This document shows positions 1 to 5,622 of a stretch of 10,790 nt of DNA, one piece after another. A program made the position numbers and the translations under genes. The DNA lies in NCBI GenBank assembly GCA_015233485.1, contig JADFXO010000105.1, positions 1 to 10,790 on the forward strand. Reading direction: 5' to 3'. The stretch's first letter is position 1. The number at the start of each line of letters is the position of its first letter. The notes under the pieces were generated by a model. That model saw nothing but the letters and a program-made list of their open reading frames with translations. It did no database searches and was not told the DNA's origin. This DNA is from Nitrospirota bacterium (lineage in GTDB: Bacteria > Nitrospirota > Thermodesulfovibrionia > Thermodesulfovibrionales > Magnetobacteriaceae).

Positions 1-1137
1 CCCGAAGGCCACAAAAGATCTTTTGAAGAGGAAGAGTTTTTGAGCGCTATTGTAAACACAATAGCCGGCGTTATTGTGCGCAACCAGAGAAACGCAGAAC
101 TCCTGGAGCGTGAAGAGCATTTCCGCTCAGTCGTGGAATCGACCAAAAATCCAATTATTACAGTAAACAGCAACAGTGATATAACCTTCTGGAACAAGGC
201 CGCAGAGGCCCTCTTTGGTTATTCCTTTGATGAGGTCAAAAATACGCCTCTAACGAAAATAATACCGGAGCGATTTCAAAAGGCGCATATGGAAGGCATC
301 GCAAGTGTGATGAAGACGGGGAAAACCAAGATCATCGGGGAGATGGTAGACCTCTACGGACTCAGAAAGGACGGGACAGAGTTCCCAATCGAATTCTCTC
401 TGGCAAAATGGGAAGCGACCGCCGGTACGTTTTTCACCGCGGTTTTGGTTGACATGACAAAGCGCAAACAGGCCGAGGAAACCCTTGCCGAGAGTTTTGA
501 AAACCTGAGGAAGGCACTTGGCGGGGTAATCCAAACCCTCTCAATGGCCCTTGAGGCAAAAGACCCTTATACGGCCGGACATCAAAACAGGGTTGCAGAC
601 CTTTCAAGGGCAATAGCGATGGAGATGGGGCTTTCGCAGCATCAGATAGAAGGTGTGCGAATGGCGGGCGCCATTCATGACGTGGGTAAGATATGGGTGC
701 CGTCTGAAATCCTCAGCAAGCCCGGCAAACTGCACGAAAGCGAGTTCATGCTGATAAAAAACCATTCATACGTAGGTTTTGAGATACTAAGTACCGTGGA
801 TTTCCCATGGCCCATTGATCAAATAGTCCTTCAGCACCATGAAAAGTTGGACGGTTCCGGCTATCCGCAAGGACTCAAAGGGGCTGAGATTCTTATGGAG
901 GCCCGGATTATCTGCGTTGCCGACGTTGTAGAGGCCATGTCTTCCCACAGGCCCTACCGCCCGTCCCTTGGCATAGAAATCGCGCTGGAAGAAATAGCCG
1001 CCGGCAAAGGGATTCGCTACGACAACGATGTTGTAGACGCCTGCCTGAGGCTCTTCAGAGAAGAAGGTTTCGCGTTAAAGGAATCCCCTAAACATAATCA
1101 CTCAAATCTAAGCAATAACACTGCGATGCGAAAGTAA
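1..1137 (+). CDS. GAF(end)-PAS-HD-GYP signalling protein, 5' partial (probable c-di-GMP phosphodiesterase)
   Basis: The reading frame is open from base 1, so the gene starts outside the window; the TTG at 40 lies inside a conserved helix and is not the start. Counting from the first complete codon, residues 1-25 (EEEEFLSAIVNTIAGVI) look like the last helix of a GAF domain. Residues 40-153 form a PAS domain (FWNKAAEALFGYS, then KDGTEFPIEFS and VDMTKRKQAEE). Residues 173-358 form an HD-GYP domain. Visible metal-site residues are GHQNRV at 193-198, HD at 226-227, H255, HH at 279-280 followed by the GSGYP signature, and AD at 307-308. In the family this hydrolyses cyclic di-GMP in the cytoplasm, here presumably under control of the PAS/GAF sensors. 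The ADVVEAMSSHRPYRP segment has Glu and His where many members have Asp (ADxxDAxTSDRPYR); the metal ligands themselves are kept. The activity is inferred from the family. Confidence 0.9.
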   Translation, partial: PEGHKRSFEEEEFLSAIVNTIAGVIVRNQRNAELLEREEHFRSVVESTKNPIITVNSNSDITFWNKAAEALFGYSFDEVKNTPLTKIIPERFQKAHMEGIASVMKTGKTKIIGEMVDLYGLRKDGTEFPIEFSLAKWEATAGTFFTAVLVDMTKRKQAEETLAESFENLRKALGGVIQTLSMALEAKDPYTAGHQNRVADLSRAIAMEMGLSQHQIEGVRMAGAIHDVGKIWVPSEILSKPGKLHESEFMLIKNHSYVGFEILSTVDFPWPIDQIVLQHHEKLDGSGYPQGLKGAEILMEARIICVADVVEAMSSHRPYRPSLGIEIALEEIAAGKGIRYDNDVVDACLRLFREEGFALKESPKHNHSNLSNNTAMRK

Positions 1138-1194
1138 AACATCAGCATATCCCCCGATGTTATTGAAAATAAACTATAATATCGTCGTTGGTTT

Positions 1195-2817
1195 ATGAGC
1201 GAAGCCATCCGCACGCCCGCTCATAGTGAATCGCCGCTACGAACAAAAATCATCATTTGTCTGCTGCTAATAGTTGCGATTGTCGCGGTATTTGCACGGG
1301 TTAAGGATTTTGATTTCCTGTTTTATGACGACAACCAATATATACTTGAAAATCTTCATGTGCGGGGCGGGCTTTCGTTAAGAAATATGGAGTGGGCTGT
1401 CACTTCGACTGAATATAGCAATTGGTTTCCTGTAACATGGGCGTCGCACATGGCGGATGTCTGGCTCTTCGGATTATGGCCGGGGGGGCATCACCTTACG
1501 AACGTTGTCTTTCACGCTGTGAACGCTGTATTGCTGTTTTTATTTTTTTCGTCAGTTACCGGCGAGCTGAGGCGGAGTGTTCTGATTGCGGCGCTCTTTG
1601 CGTTTCATCCCATGCACGTGGAATCAGTGGCATGGGTGGCGGAGCGGAAGGATGTGCTGAGCGCCTTCTTTTGGATTTCGGCCATGTGTGCCTATGTGTT
1701 TTACGTGAGGAGGCCGTCTTTGGGCAGATACATGGCGGCCATTTGTTGTTTTGTCCTTGGGCTAATGTCAAAACCGGTCATTGTGGCGCTGCCCTTAGTG
1801 CTTCTTTTATTGGATTACTGGCCGCTCAAGCGTTTTTTTGACGGCAAAACCCCCGCAGTGTCTTTGTTCACAGAGAAAATCCCGTTCGTGCTATTATCTG
1901 CCATCACGGGTGTAATGACCTATTATGTGCAAAAGACCGGCGGTGCGGTTGCCCCGCTTTCGGCATTGACGATGAAACTACGAATAGGAAATGTCGCCGT
2001 CTCTTATGTGAAATATATTATAAAACTGTTTTACCCGGCCGGTCTTGGGATAATGTACCGCCATCCGGCAGATTATCCCGCGTGGCAGGTTGTTGGGGCG
2101 GTTTTTTTTCTTGTGGCAGTTACGCTGTTTGCGATTGCAACTATGAGGAAGATACCGTGGTTTTTTACAGGATGGTTTTGGTACATATGTACGCTTATGC
2201 CCACGATTGGGGCGGTAAAGGTGGGGATTTCCTATATGGCCGACAGATACACGTACATGCCCTATGTTGGATTGTTTATCATACTGTCGATAGCAGTACC
2301 GGCCGGGGCATATTCTTCCGGTGTGATAAGGCGGATTACCACAAATACCGCCGCAGCCGCCGTAATCGTATGTATTATTCTGACTAATCACCAATTAAAA
2401 TATTGGCGCAACAGCGTTACACTGTTTACGAGGGCAACGGCTACGGCAAAAGACAGCTATTTCGCATATTACAGCCTTGGGTACGCGCTCAATATCGCCG
2501 GGCGTTACGCCGAGGCTTCCTCGGCGCTCAAGACGGCAATCCTGATAAAACCCGATTATGCCGAGGCGCTCCTGCATCTGGGCATAGTCCAGCTAAGACA
2601 GGAAAAACTTAATGAGGCACATGAAGTTTTTATAAAGGCCATCAGGGCAAACCCCTCAATGCCTGAGGCATATAACGGGGCCGGTGTGGCCCTGATGAAC
2701 ATGGGCAGATTGAACGATGCCGCCGGCTATTTTAAGAGGGCGCTTGCCCTTGATTCTGGCAATGAAGACGCCGCGCGCAATCTCAGACTTATCGGGCAAC
2801 TGGCAACGGGCAATTAA
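1195..2817 (+). CDS. TMTC-like polytopic membrane protein with C-terminal TPRs (putative GT-C glycosyltransferase)
   Basis: 540 residues. After a short cytoplasmic N-terminus the first membrane segment (about 17-34) leads to an extracytoplasmic loop with the acidic pair FYDDNQY (Asp45, Asp46), the position of the catalytic acidic motif in GT-C glycosyltransferases. Further hydrophobic segments follow to about 397. The loop HPMHVESVAWVAERKDVLS at 138-156 and ADRYTYMPYVG at 349-359 are conserved blocks in bacterial and eukaryotic TMTC-type proteins. Three TPR units fill about 423-524, with the usual A/G/Y/A/P spacing (YSLGYALNIAGRYAEA, LLHLGIVQLRQEKLNEA, YNGAGVALMNMGRLNDA). The likely role is transfer of a lipid-linked sugar to a protein or glycan at the periplasmic face, with the TPRs binding a partner; substrate and donor cannot be read from the sequence. 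The start has no clear Shine-Dalgarno sequence. A TATAAT at 1175-1180 lies close upstream but lacks a convincing -35. It is the first gene of an apparent three-gene run. Confidence 0.8.
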   Translation: MSEAIRTPAHSESPLRTKIIICLLLIVAIVAVFARVKDFDFLFYDDNQYILENLHVRGGLSLRNMEWAVTSTEYSNWFPVTWASHMADVWLFGLWPGGHHLTNVVFHAVNAVLLFLFFSSVTGELRRSVLIAALFAFHPMHVESVAWVAERKDVLSAFFWISAMCAYVFYVRRPSLGRYMAAICCFVLGLMSKPVIVALPLVLLLLDYWPLKRFFDGKTPAVSLFTEKIPFVLLSAITGVMTYYVQKTGGAVAPLSALTMKLRIGNVAVSYVKYIIKLFYPAGLGIMYRHPADYPAWQVVGAVFFLVAVTLFAIATMRKIPWFFTGWFWYICTLMPTIGAVKVGISYMADRYTYMPYVGLFIILSIAVPAGAYSSGVIRRITTNTAAAAVIVCIILTNHQLKYWRNSVTLFTRATATAKDSYFAYYSLGYALNIAGRYAEASSALKTAILIKPDYAEALLHLGIVQLRQEKLNEAHEVFIKAIRANPSMPEAYNGAGVALMNMGRLNDAAGYFKRALALDSGNEDAARNLRLIGQLATGN

Positions 2818-2818
2818 T

Positions 2819-3094
2819 ATGAATGCGCCAGAACCGGACTTAAGTGGATTACTAAGTATGTGGAAGGTGAAGTCCTCGACGACAGATGCACCTCCGTTTC
2901 AGGAGTCCCCCACTCAAACGTCCGAAACGTTTCGATTTCCCTCACCTTCTACTAATGATATTCTATCAAATCCTGACGAGGTTATCAAGAGGACAGCAGA
3001 AGCCCTTACGCCAAAAGAGCAAATATTTGCCGGGCATAGGTCGACAGATGATATTTCCAATTCAAACAAACCATCCAATAAGGAGGATTCTTAA
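2819..3094 (+). CDS. Small hydrophilic protein of unknown function (91 aa), coupled between neighbours
   Basis: I do not recognise this protein. The ATG at 2819 follows the stop of the TPR gene after a single base, which suggests translation by re-initiation. The stop (3092-3094) lies 4 nt before the start of the next gene. The product is 91 residues, polar, rich in Ser, Thr, Pro, Asn and Asp, with no membrane segment, signal peptide or cysteine. A short stretch around MWKVKSS and the segment NPDEVIKRTAEALTPKEQ (about 50-67) could be helical; the rest looks disordered. Its tail SNSNKPSNKEDS is encoded over the ribosome binding site of the PLP enzyme. Exact packing between two real genes argues that it is translated. 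The alternative is that it is only a coupling spacer with no protein role. Confidence 0.55.
   Translation: MNAPEPDLSGLLSMWKVKSSTTDAPPFQESPTQTSETFRFPSPSTNDILSNPDEVIKRTAEALTPKEQIFAGHRSTDDISNSNKPSNKEDS
3080..3086 (+). promoter_or_regulatory. Strong Shine-Dalgarno inside the preceding reading frame
   Basis: AAGGAGG is complementary to the 16S rRNA tail and stands 12 nt before the ATG at 3099. It fixes that start rather than the longer open frame that runs upstream to 2886, which overlaps the small gene in another frame. Because it lies in the last codons of the 91-residue gene, ribosomes on that gene would cover or expose it. Confidence 0.75.
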
Positions 3095-3098
3095 AAAA

Positions 3099-4247
3099 AT
3101 GTCTGAACAAGCATGGTACGAGCAATTCAGGGCAATGTTTACTGGTTTAAACCGGTGTGTATTTTTAAATTCTGCGGGGGTGGCGATGGTGTCTGAACCC
3201 GTCAGAGAGGCCGTAACGCAATGGGCTGACCTTGGGCAGTGTGTCACGTATGACTACAACGCCATTATCGCAGGGGCAAAGAAAAATGCCGCCGCGATAG
3301 TTTCCGGCACACCGGAGCAAATGTTTTTTTCGAGAAACACGACCCACGGCATTCAGACGTTTATCTTAGGCTACCCGTGGCAAAAAGGAGACGGCGTTGT
3401 GATAGCCGATTGTGAGTTTCCGGCAAACAGGCTGCCGTGGTTGTCTCTGCGCGATAAAAAGGGTGTCGATGTAAAGGTCGTGAAGTCGCAGAAATATAAA
3501 GTGACACTTGATGATTACTATGATAAATGTGATAAACACACGAAAGTCATTGCCATAAGCTGGGTACAATACCTGTCCGGGCAAAAGGCGGCCATCAGCG
3601 AACTTGGCAAGTTTTGCAGGGAAAACAATATATTGTTAGTAGTTGACGGCATTCAGGGCATTGGGGCTGCCGCGATGGATGTGAAAGCGATGCAAATCGA
3701 CTGGTTAAGCGCCGACGGGCATAAGTGGATGTGCGGCCCGGAGGGTGTAGGGCTTGTGTGGGCGTCAGAGAGGGCGCTTCAAATAGTGCAACCGGCGTGC
3801 AAGGGCTGGTTTGGCGTTAAAAACCCCTTTGACTTCGAGAATTTTGACCAGGACTACGCGCCAAACGCCGATAAATACCTTGATGGAAGCCCAATGGTGC
3901 TTGGGATAATGGCCTTTAACGCCGCCCTTAACATGCTCCTGAGTTTTGGGATGGAAGCAATCGAAAAGCGGGTTTTAGAGCTGTCTTCATACACGATAAA
4001 CGAGGCCGAAAAACGCGGATTTGAAGTCCTCACGCCGTCCAACCCGCAACAAAGGGCGGGAATCGCAACCTTTAAGCCGTCGTCTAAGCCGTCCTCGGGC
4101 GACCCGGCGCTAATCATGAAAAACCTGTTGGACAACAACATCGTCTGCTCATTAAGGGGTGGACAATACCTGAGAATCTCAGCACACGCCTTTAATAATC
4201 ACGAAGACATTGACAGGGCTTTTTATGTGATAGATAAATCTATATAA
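3099..4247 (+). CDS. PLP-dependent class V aminotransferase-fold enzyme (isopenicillin-N-epimerase/NifS-like family)
   Basis: 382 residues, the normal size for class V fold-type I enzymes. TTHGI at 81-85 is the phosphate-binding loop that stacks on the cofactor. VVDGIQGIGA at 181-190 carries Asp183, which pairs with the pyridine nitrogen. SADGHKWMCGPEGVG at 204-218 contains the Schiff-base Lys209 next to His208. The C-terminal LRISAHAFNN (358-367) has the Arg359 that normally binds the substrate carboxylate. The loop where SufS/NifS carry the catalytic cysteine reads SLRGGQYLRIS, without that Cys, so a cysteine desulfurase is unlikely. An amino-acid epimerase, lyase or aminotransferase acting in the cytoplasm is more likely; the substrate is unknown. 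It is the last gene of the run starting at 1195. The start is set by the AAGGAGG at 3080-3086. Confidence 0.85.
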   Translation: MSEQAWYEQFRAMFTGLNRCVFLNSAGVAMVSEPVREAVTQWADLGQCVTYDYNAIIAGAKKNAAAIVSGTPEQMFFSRNTTHGIQTFILGYPWQKGDGVVIADCEFPANRLPWLSLRDKKGVDVKVVKSQKYKVTLDDYYDKCDKHTKVIAISWVQYLSGQKAAISELGKFCRENNILLVVDGIQGIGAAAMDVKAMQIDWLSADGHKWMCGPEGVGLVWASERALQIVQPACKGWFGVKNPFDFENFDQDYAPNADKYLDGSPMVLGIMAFNAALNMLLSFGMEAIEKRVLELSSYTINEAEKRGFEVLTPSNPQQRAGIATFKPSSKPSSGDPALIMKNLLDNNIVCSLRGGQYLRISAHAFNNHEDIDRAFYVIDKSI

Positions 4248-4370
4248 TATTTGAAAATTACGATTGAATATGCTTTATACCAAGTTGCAATCAGTGGATG
4301 CCCCTGCAAGTACGGTATGGCGGACTAAAGGACAGCTCCTCTTATTCTATTTAAAATTCATTAGCGCATT

Positions 4371-4387
4371 GATAACCAGTGGTTATC
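4371..4387. repeat. 17-bp perfect palindrome with one central base
   Basis: GATAACCA and TGGTTATC flank a single G. The two 8-bp arms match perfectly. A hairpin with a 1-nt loop is strained, so this looks more like a dimeric-protein site or a repeat fragment than a terminator. It lies between the ends of two convergent genes, where an operator would be unexpected. Confidence 0.5.
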
Positions 4388-4409
4388 GTATTTATGAAAT
4401 ATCTTAATC

Positions 4410-4436
4410 CGTCATTCCAGACAAGCCGTAATGACG
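4410..4436. repeat. 27-bp hairpin repeat, CGTCATT/AATGACG ends
   Basis: The arms CGTCATT (4410-4416) and AATGACG (4430-4436) pair over a 13-nt loop. Ends and length resemble the GTCATTCCCG-type dispersed repeats at 6635-6737, so it is probably a diverged member of that class. It abuts the next palindrome with one shared base. Confidence 0.45.
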
Positions 4437-4456
4437 ACAAAATGACTCATTTTGTC
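4436..4456. repeat. 21-bp perfect palindrome
   Basis: GACAAAATGA (4436-4445) and TCATTTTGTC (4447-4456) flank one C. All ten base pairs match. If transcribed it could fold as an 8-bp stem with a 5-nt loop on either strand, but no U-run follows in either direction. Confidence 0.5.
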
Positions 4457-4532
4457 TAACGTTATGGAAACGCAAACGGAGTTTTAATGAGGTATAGGTC
4501 TGTCCCACCAAAGAGATTTTCGCCACTGGCAC

Positions 4533-4892
4533 TTAGGAACAGCTTAACTCCTGCTTCTCAATGAGTATTTTTTCAAATTCGACGATGAGCGACGGGACAT
4601 CCACTGCAACCGTCTGCCAAACGACATCAAGATTAATATCGAAATAGGCATGAATGAGCCTGTTTCTCATATTGACTATGCTCTTCCAAGGAATATGAGG
4701 ATACTTTTCACGGCAATCCTTTGAAATACTCGTTGCAGCCTCGCCTATGATCTCAATGTCTTTGATGAGGGAAAGCGTCAGCATACGATTTTTATCCAGT
4801 GATCTCCTCGTCTTGCCTCGTGCAAATGAAATAGCTTCCTTCGCTGCATCGAGCAGATGACGCATACGAATCTTATCTTCCCTGCTGCACAT
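4533..4892 (-). CDS. hepT: HepT-type RNase toxin (DUF86 family) of a MntA-HepT pair
   Basis: 119 residues, all-helical HEPN-type composition. The family motif Rx4HxY is present as RNRLIHAY (Arg76, His81, Tyr83). In characterised HepT proteins the Arg/His pair is the RNase site, and the Tyr is the residue that the partner MntA modifies with AMP to silence the toxin. FDINLDVVWQTV after the motif is also typical. The start overlaps the end of mntA by 20 nt. A GAGG at 4899-4902, 6 nt upstream of the ATG, supports this start; Met10 is a less likely alternative. Substrate and toxicity are inferred from the family. The gene appears intact, with no frameshift or missing key residue. Confidence 0.88.
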   Translation of the reverse strand: MCSREDKIRMRHLLDAAKEAISFARGKTRRSLDKNRMLTLSLIKDIEIIGEAATSISKDCREKYPHIPWKSIVNMRNRLIHAYFDINLDVVWQTVAVDVPSLIVEFEKILIEKQELSCS

Positions 4893-5169
4893 ACTGCACC
4901 TCTGCCGATTCGACCACTTCCTTACGAAAGTAGCGGCTTAAATCTTCTGGCGTCCTCAAGTCCACTTTATGCCCGATAATTTCGCTCAACACAACCTCCA
5001 TACCCGATAAGGTTATAAGACCGGGTATATGTTCGGGCTCAAACTCCACAAGAAGGTCAATATCACTCTGCGGCCTAAAAGTGCCATGCTGGTATGACCC
5101 AAACAATGACAGTTTCAGAATATGATACCGCTTGCAAAATTCGGCAATCTCGCTCTTTGGTAAAGTCAA
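4873..5169 (-). CDS. mntA: MntA-type nucleotidyltransferase antitoxin (MNT domain)
   Basis: 98 residues, the usual size for a minimal nucleotidyltransferase. The GSx10DxD motif is complete: Gly24-Ser25, then ten residues, then Asp36-Ile-Asp38 (LFGSYQHG ... SDIDLLVEF). A third acidic residue, Asp70 in HKVDLRTPED, fits the metal-binding triad. In the type VII system MntA transfers AMP to the HepT tyrosine and neutralises it. I read the start as TTG at 5169: GGGGG lies just 4-5 nt upstream, no in-frame ATG exists before an upstream stop, and the frame then begins MTLPKSEIAEF. It is the first gene of the two-gene operon, behind the promoter at 5226-5254. Confidence 0.88.
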   Translation of the reverse strand: MTLPKSEIAEFCKRYHILKLSLFGSYQHGTFRPQSDIDLLVEFEPEHIPGLITLSGMEVVLSEIIGHKVDLRTPEDLSRYFRKEVVESAEVQYVQQGR

Positions 5170-5192
5170 ATGACCCCCTGATCTTATATTTA

Positions 5193-5213
5193 TTGAAGGG
5201 TTAAACCCTCCAA
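5193..5213. promoter_or_regulatory. 21-bp imperfect palindrome in the mntA leader (possible operator)
   Basis: On the + strand, TTG-A-AGGGTT-A-AACCCT-C-CAA. Arms of 6 bp and 3 bp pair perfectly, separated by one mismatched pair, around a single central base. It lies between the -10 box (5226-5231) and the mntA start (5169), so a protein bound here could block transcription, and an RNA hairpin here could affect translation. An operator role is inference. Confidence 0.4.
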
Positions 5214-5225
5214 AGTGTTCTCAAC

Positions 5226-5254
5226 ATTATAACCTATTGTCCCAGTAAGTGCAA
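5226..5254 (-). promoter_or_regulatory. Sigma-70-type promoter for mntA-hepT
   Basis: On the - strand, TTGCAC (5249-5254) is followed after 17 bp by a perfect TATAAT (5226-5231). The -35 matches the consensus in the first three bases and the spacing is optimal. The predicted RNA start is near 5219, giving a leader of about 50 nt that contains the palindrome at 5193-5213. Confidence 0.65.
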
Positions 5255-5303
5255 ATACCTCTACCGGGCGCTGTCCATAAGCATACGCCGAATAAAATAG
5301 TCG

Positions 5304-5487
5304 CTGTCCCAATAGTATACCCCTCCCCATTGTCAAGACAAAAAATTAGTCTCTATAAGGTGGATTAATTTATCAGTCTGTCTGTTATTAGTTTTGGTTT
5401 CGCCGAAATACACCTCATGTGGTGTCCGGTATCCAAGAGACTCATGGAGCCTCTCCTTATTGCTCTGTCCAGTTTTTGGGGAGTATT
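5304..5487 (-). mobile_element. IS3-family deletion remnant (about 184 bp)
   Basis: The segment carries the last 42 codons of an IS3-type transposase and little else. On the - strand the right-hand end reads ACTCCCCAAAAACTGGACA, similar to IS3-family terminal repeats. The left-hand end on the + strand reads AGTATACCCCTCCCC and resembles it only with a 3-nt gap. The transposase homology stops abruptly at about 5461, next to this end, which points to an internal deletion that removed almost all of the gene. ATAGTCG occurs on both flanks (5297-5303 and 5488-5494) and could be a target duplication, although 7 bp is longer than usual for the family. The exact ends are uncertain. Confidence 0.55.
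5333..5461 (-). pseudogene. C-terminal fragment of IS3-family transposase
   Basis: Read on the - strand from 5461, the frame gives NKERLHESLGYRTPHEVYFG and then ETKTNNRQTDKLIHLIETNF before the TGA at 5333. The block RLHxSLGYxTPxEVYFG is the hallmark C-terminus of IS3-family DDE transposases. No start codon, no DDE residues and no orfA remain, so it cannot encode an active enzyme. Codons before 5461 lose the similarity. Confidence 0.75.
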
Positions 5488-5493
5488 ATAGTC

Positions 5494-5598
5494 GTGGAAA
5501 TGATAGTAGAAGAACTAATTGAGGATGGTAAGCAAATACCTGAAGAAGATGTTAAAATATACTCTAATGTGGAAGTTAAAGTAGCTGTCTCAGGCTGA
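5494..5598 (+). pseudogene. C-terminal fragment of a HicB-family antitoxin
   Basis: The + strand frame reads VEMIVEELIEDGKQIPEEDV followed by about 14 residues (KIYSNVEVKVAV) and a TGA at 5596. The pattern (A/V)IExxxExLxEDGxxIPEE is the usual end of HicB_lk antitoxins, which bind HicA RNase toxins. The N-terminal half of HicB and any hicA are missing. The IS3-family remnant lies directly upstream, so the gene was probably broken by that element. The frame extends a few codons further left into the IS edge. The identification rests on about 20 residues. Confidence 0.5.
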
Positions 5599-5622
5599 TT
5601 CATGCCTCTTGACACCGCTGTC

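Larger units (their letters stand above)
4248..4532. other. Convergent intergenic spacer, no gene seen
   Basis: These 285 bases separate the PLP gene (+) from hepT (-). I find no credible coding frame or tRNA. The spacer holds three inverted repeats, listed separately. None is followed by a clear T-run, so I do not call a standard terminator. The beginning is AT-rich and contains TTATACCAA, a string that also occurs in the tandem repeat upstream of the stress-protein gene (6569-6577). Confidence 0.6.

Noticed and set aside
1138..1160. AACATC/GATGTT inverted repeat after the HD-GYP gene as a terminator
   Set aside because: Only 6 bp with a 12-nt loop and no T-run follows.
1175..1180. TATAAT before the TMTC-like gene as a promoter
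   Set aside because: No -35 at 16-18 bp and no extended -10. The start would leave almost no leader. It is possible but not supported enough to list.
1978..2394. 138-codon - strand frame inside the TMTC-like gene
   Set aside because: Antisense to a well-conserved coding region, with a composition unlike a real protein.
2886..3098. Long N-terminal extension of the PLP enzyme (71 extra codons)
   Set aside because: The extension is basic and unlike the family, overlaps the small gene in another frame, and the AAGGAGG at 3080-3086 marks the ATG at 3099.
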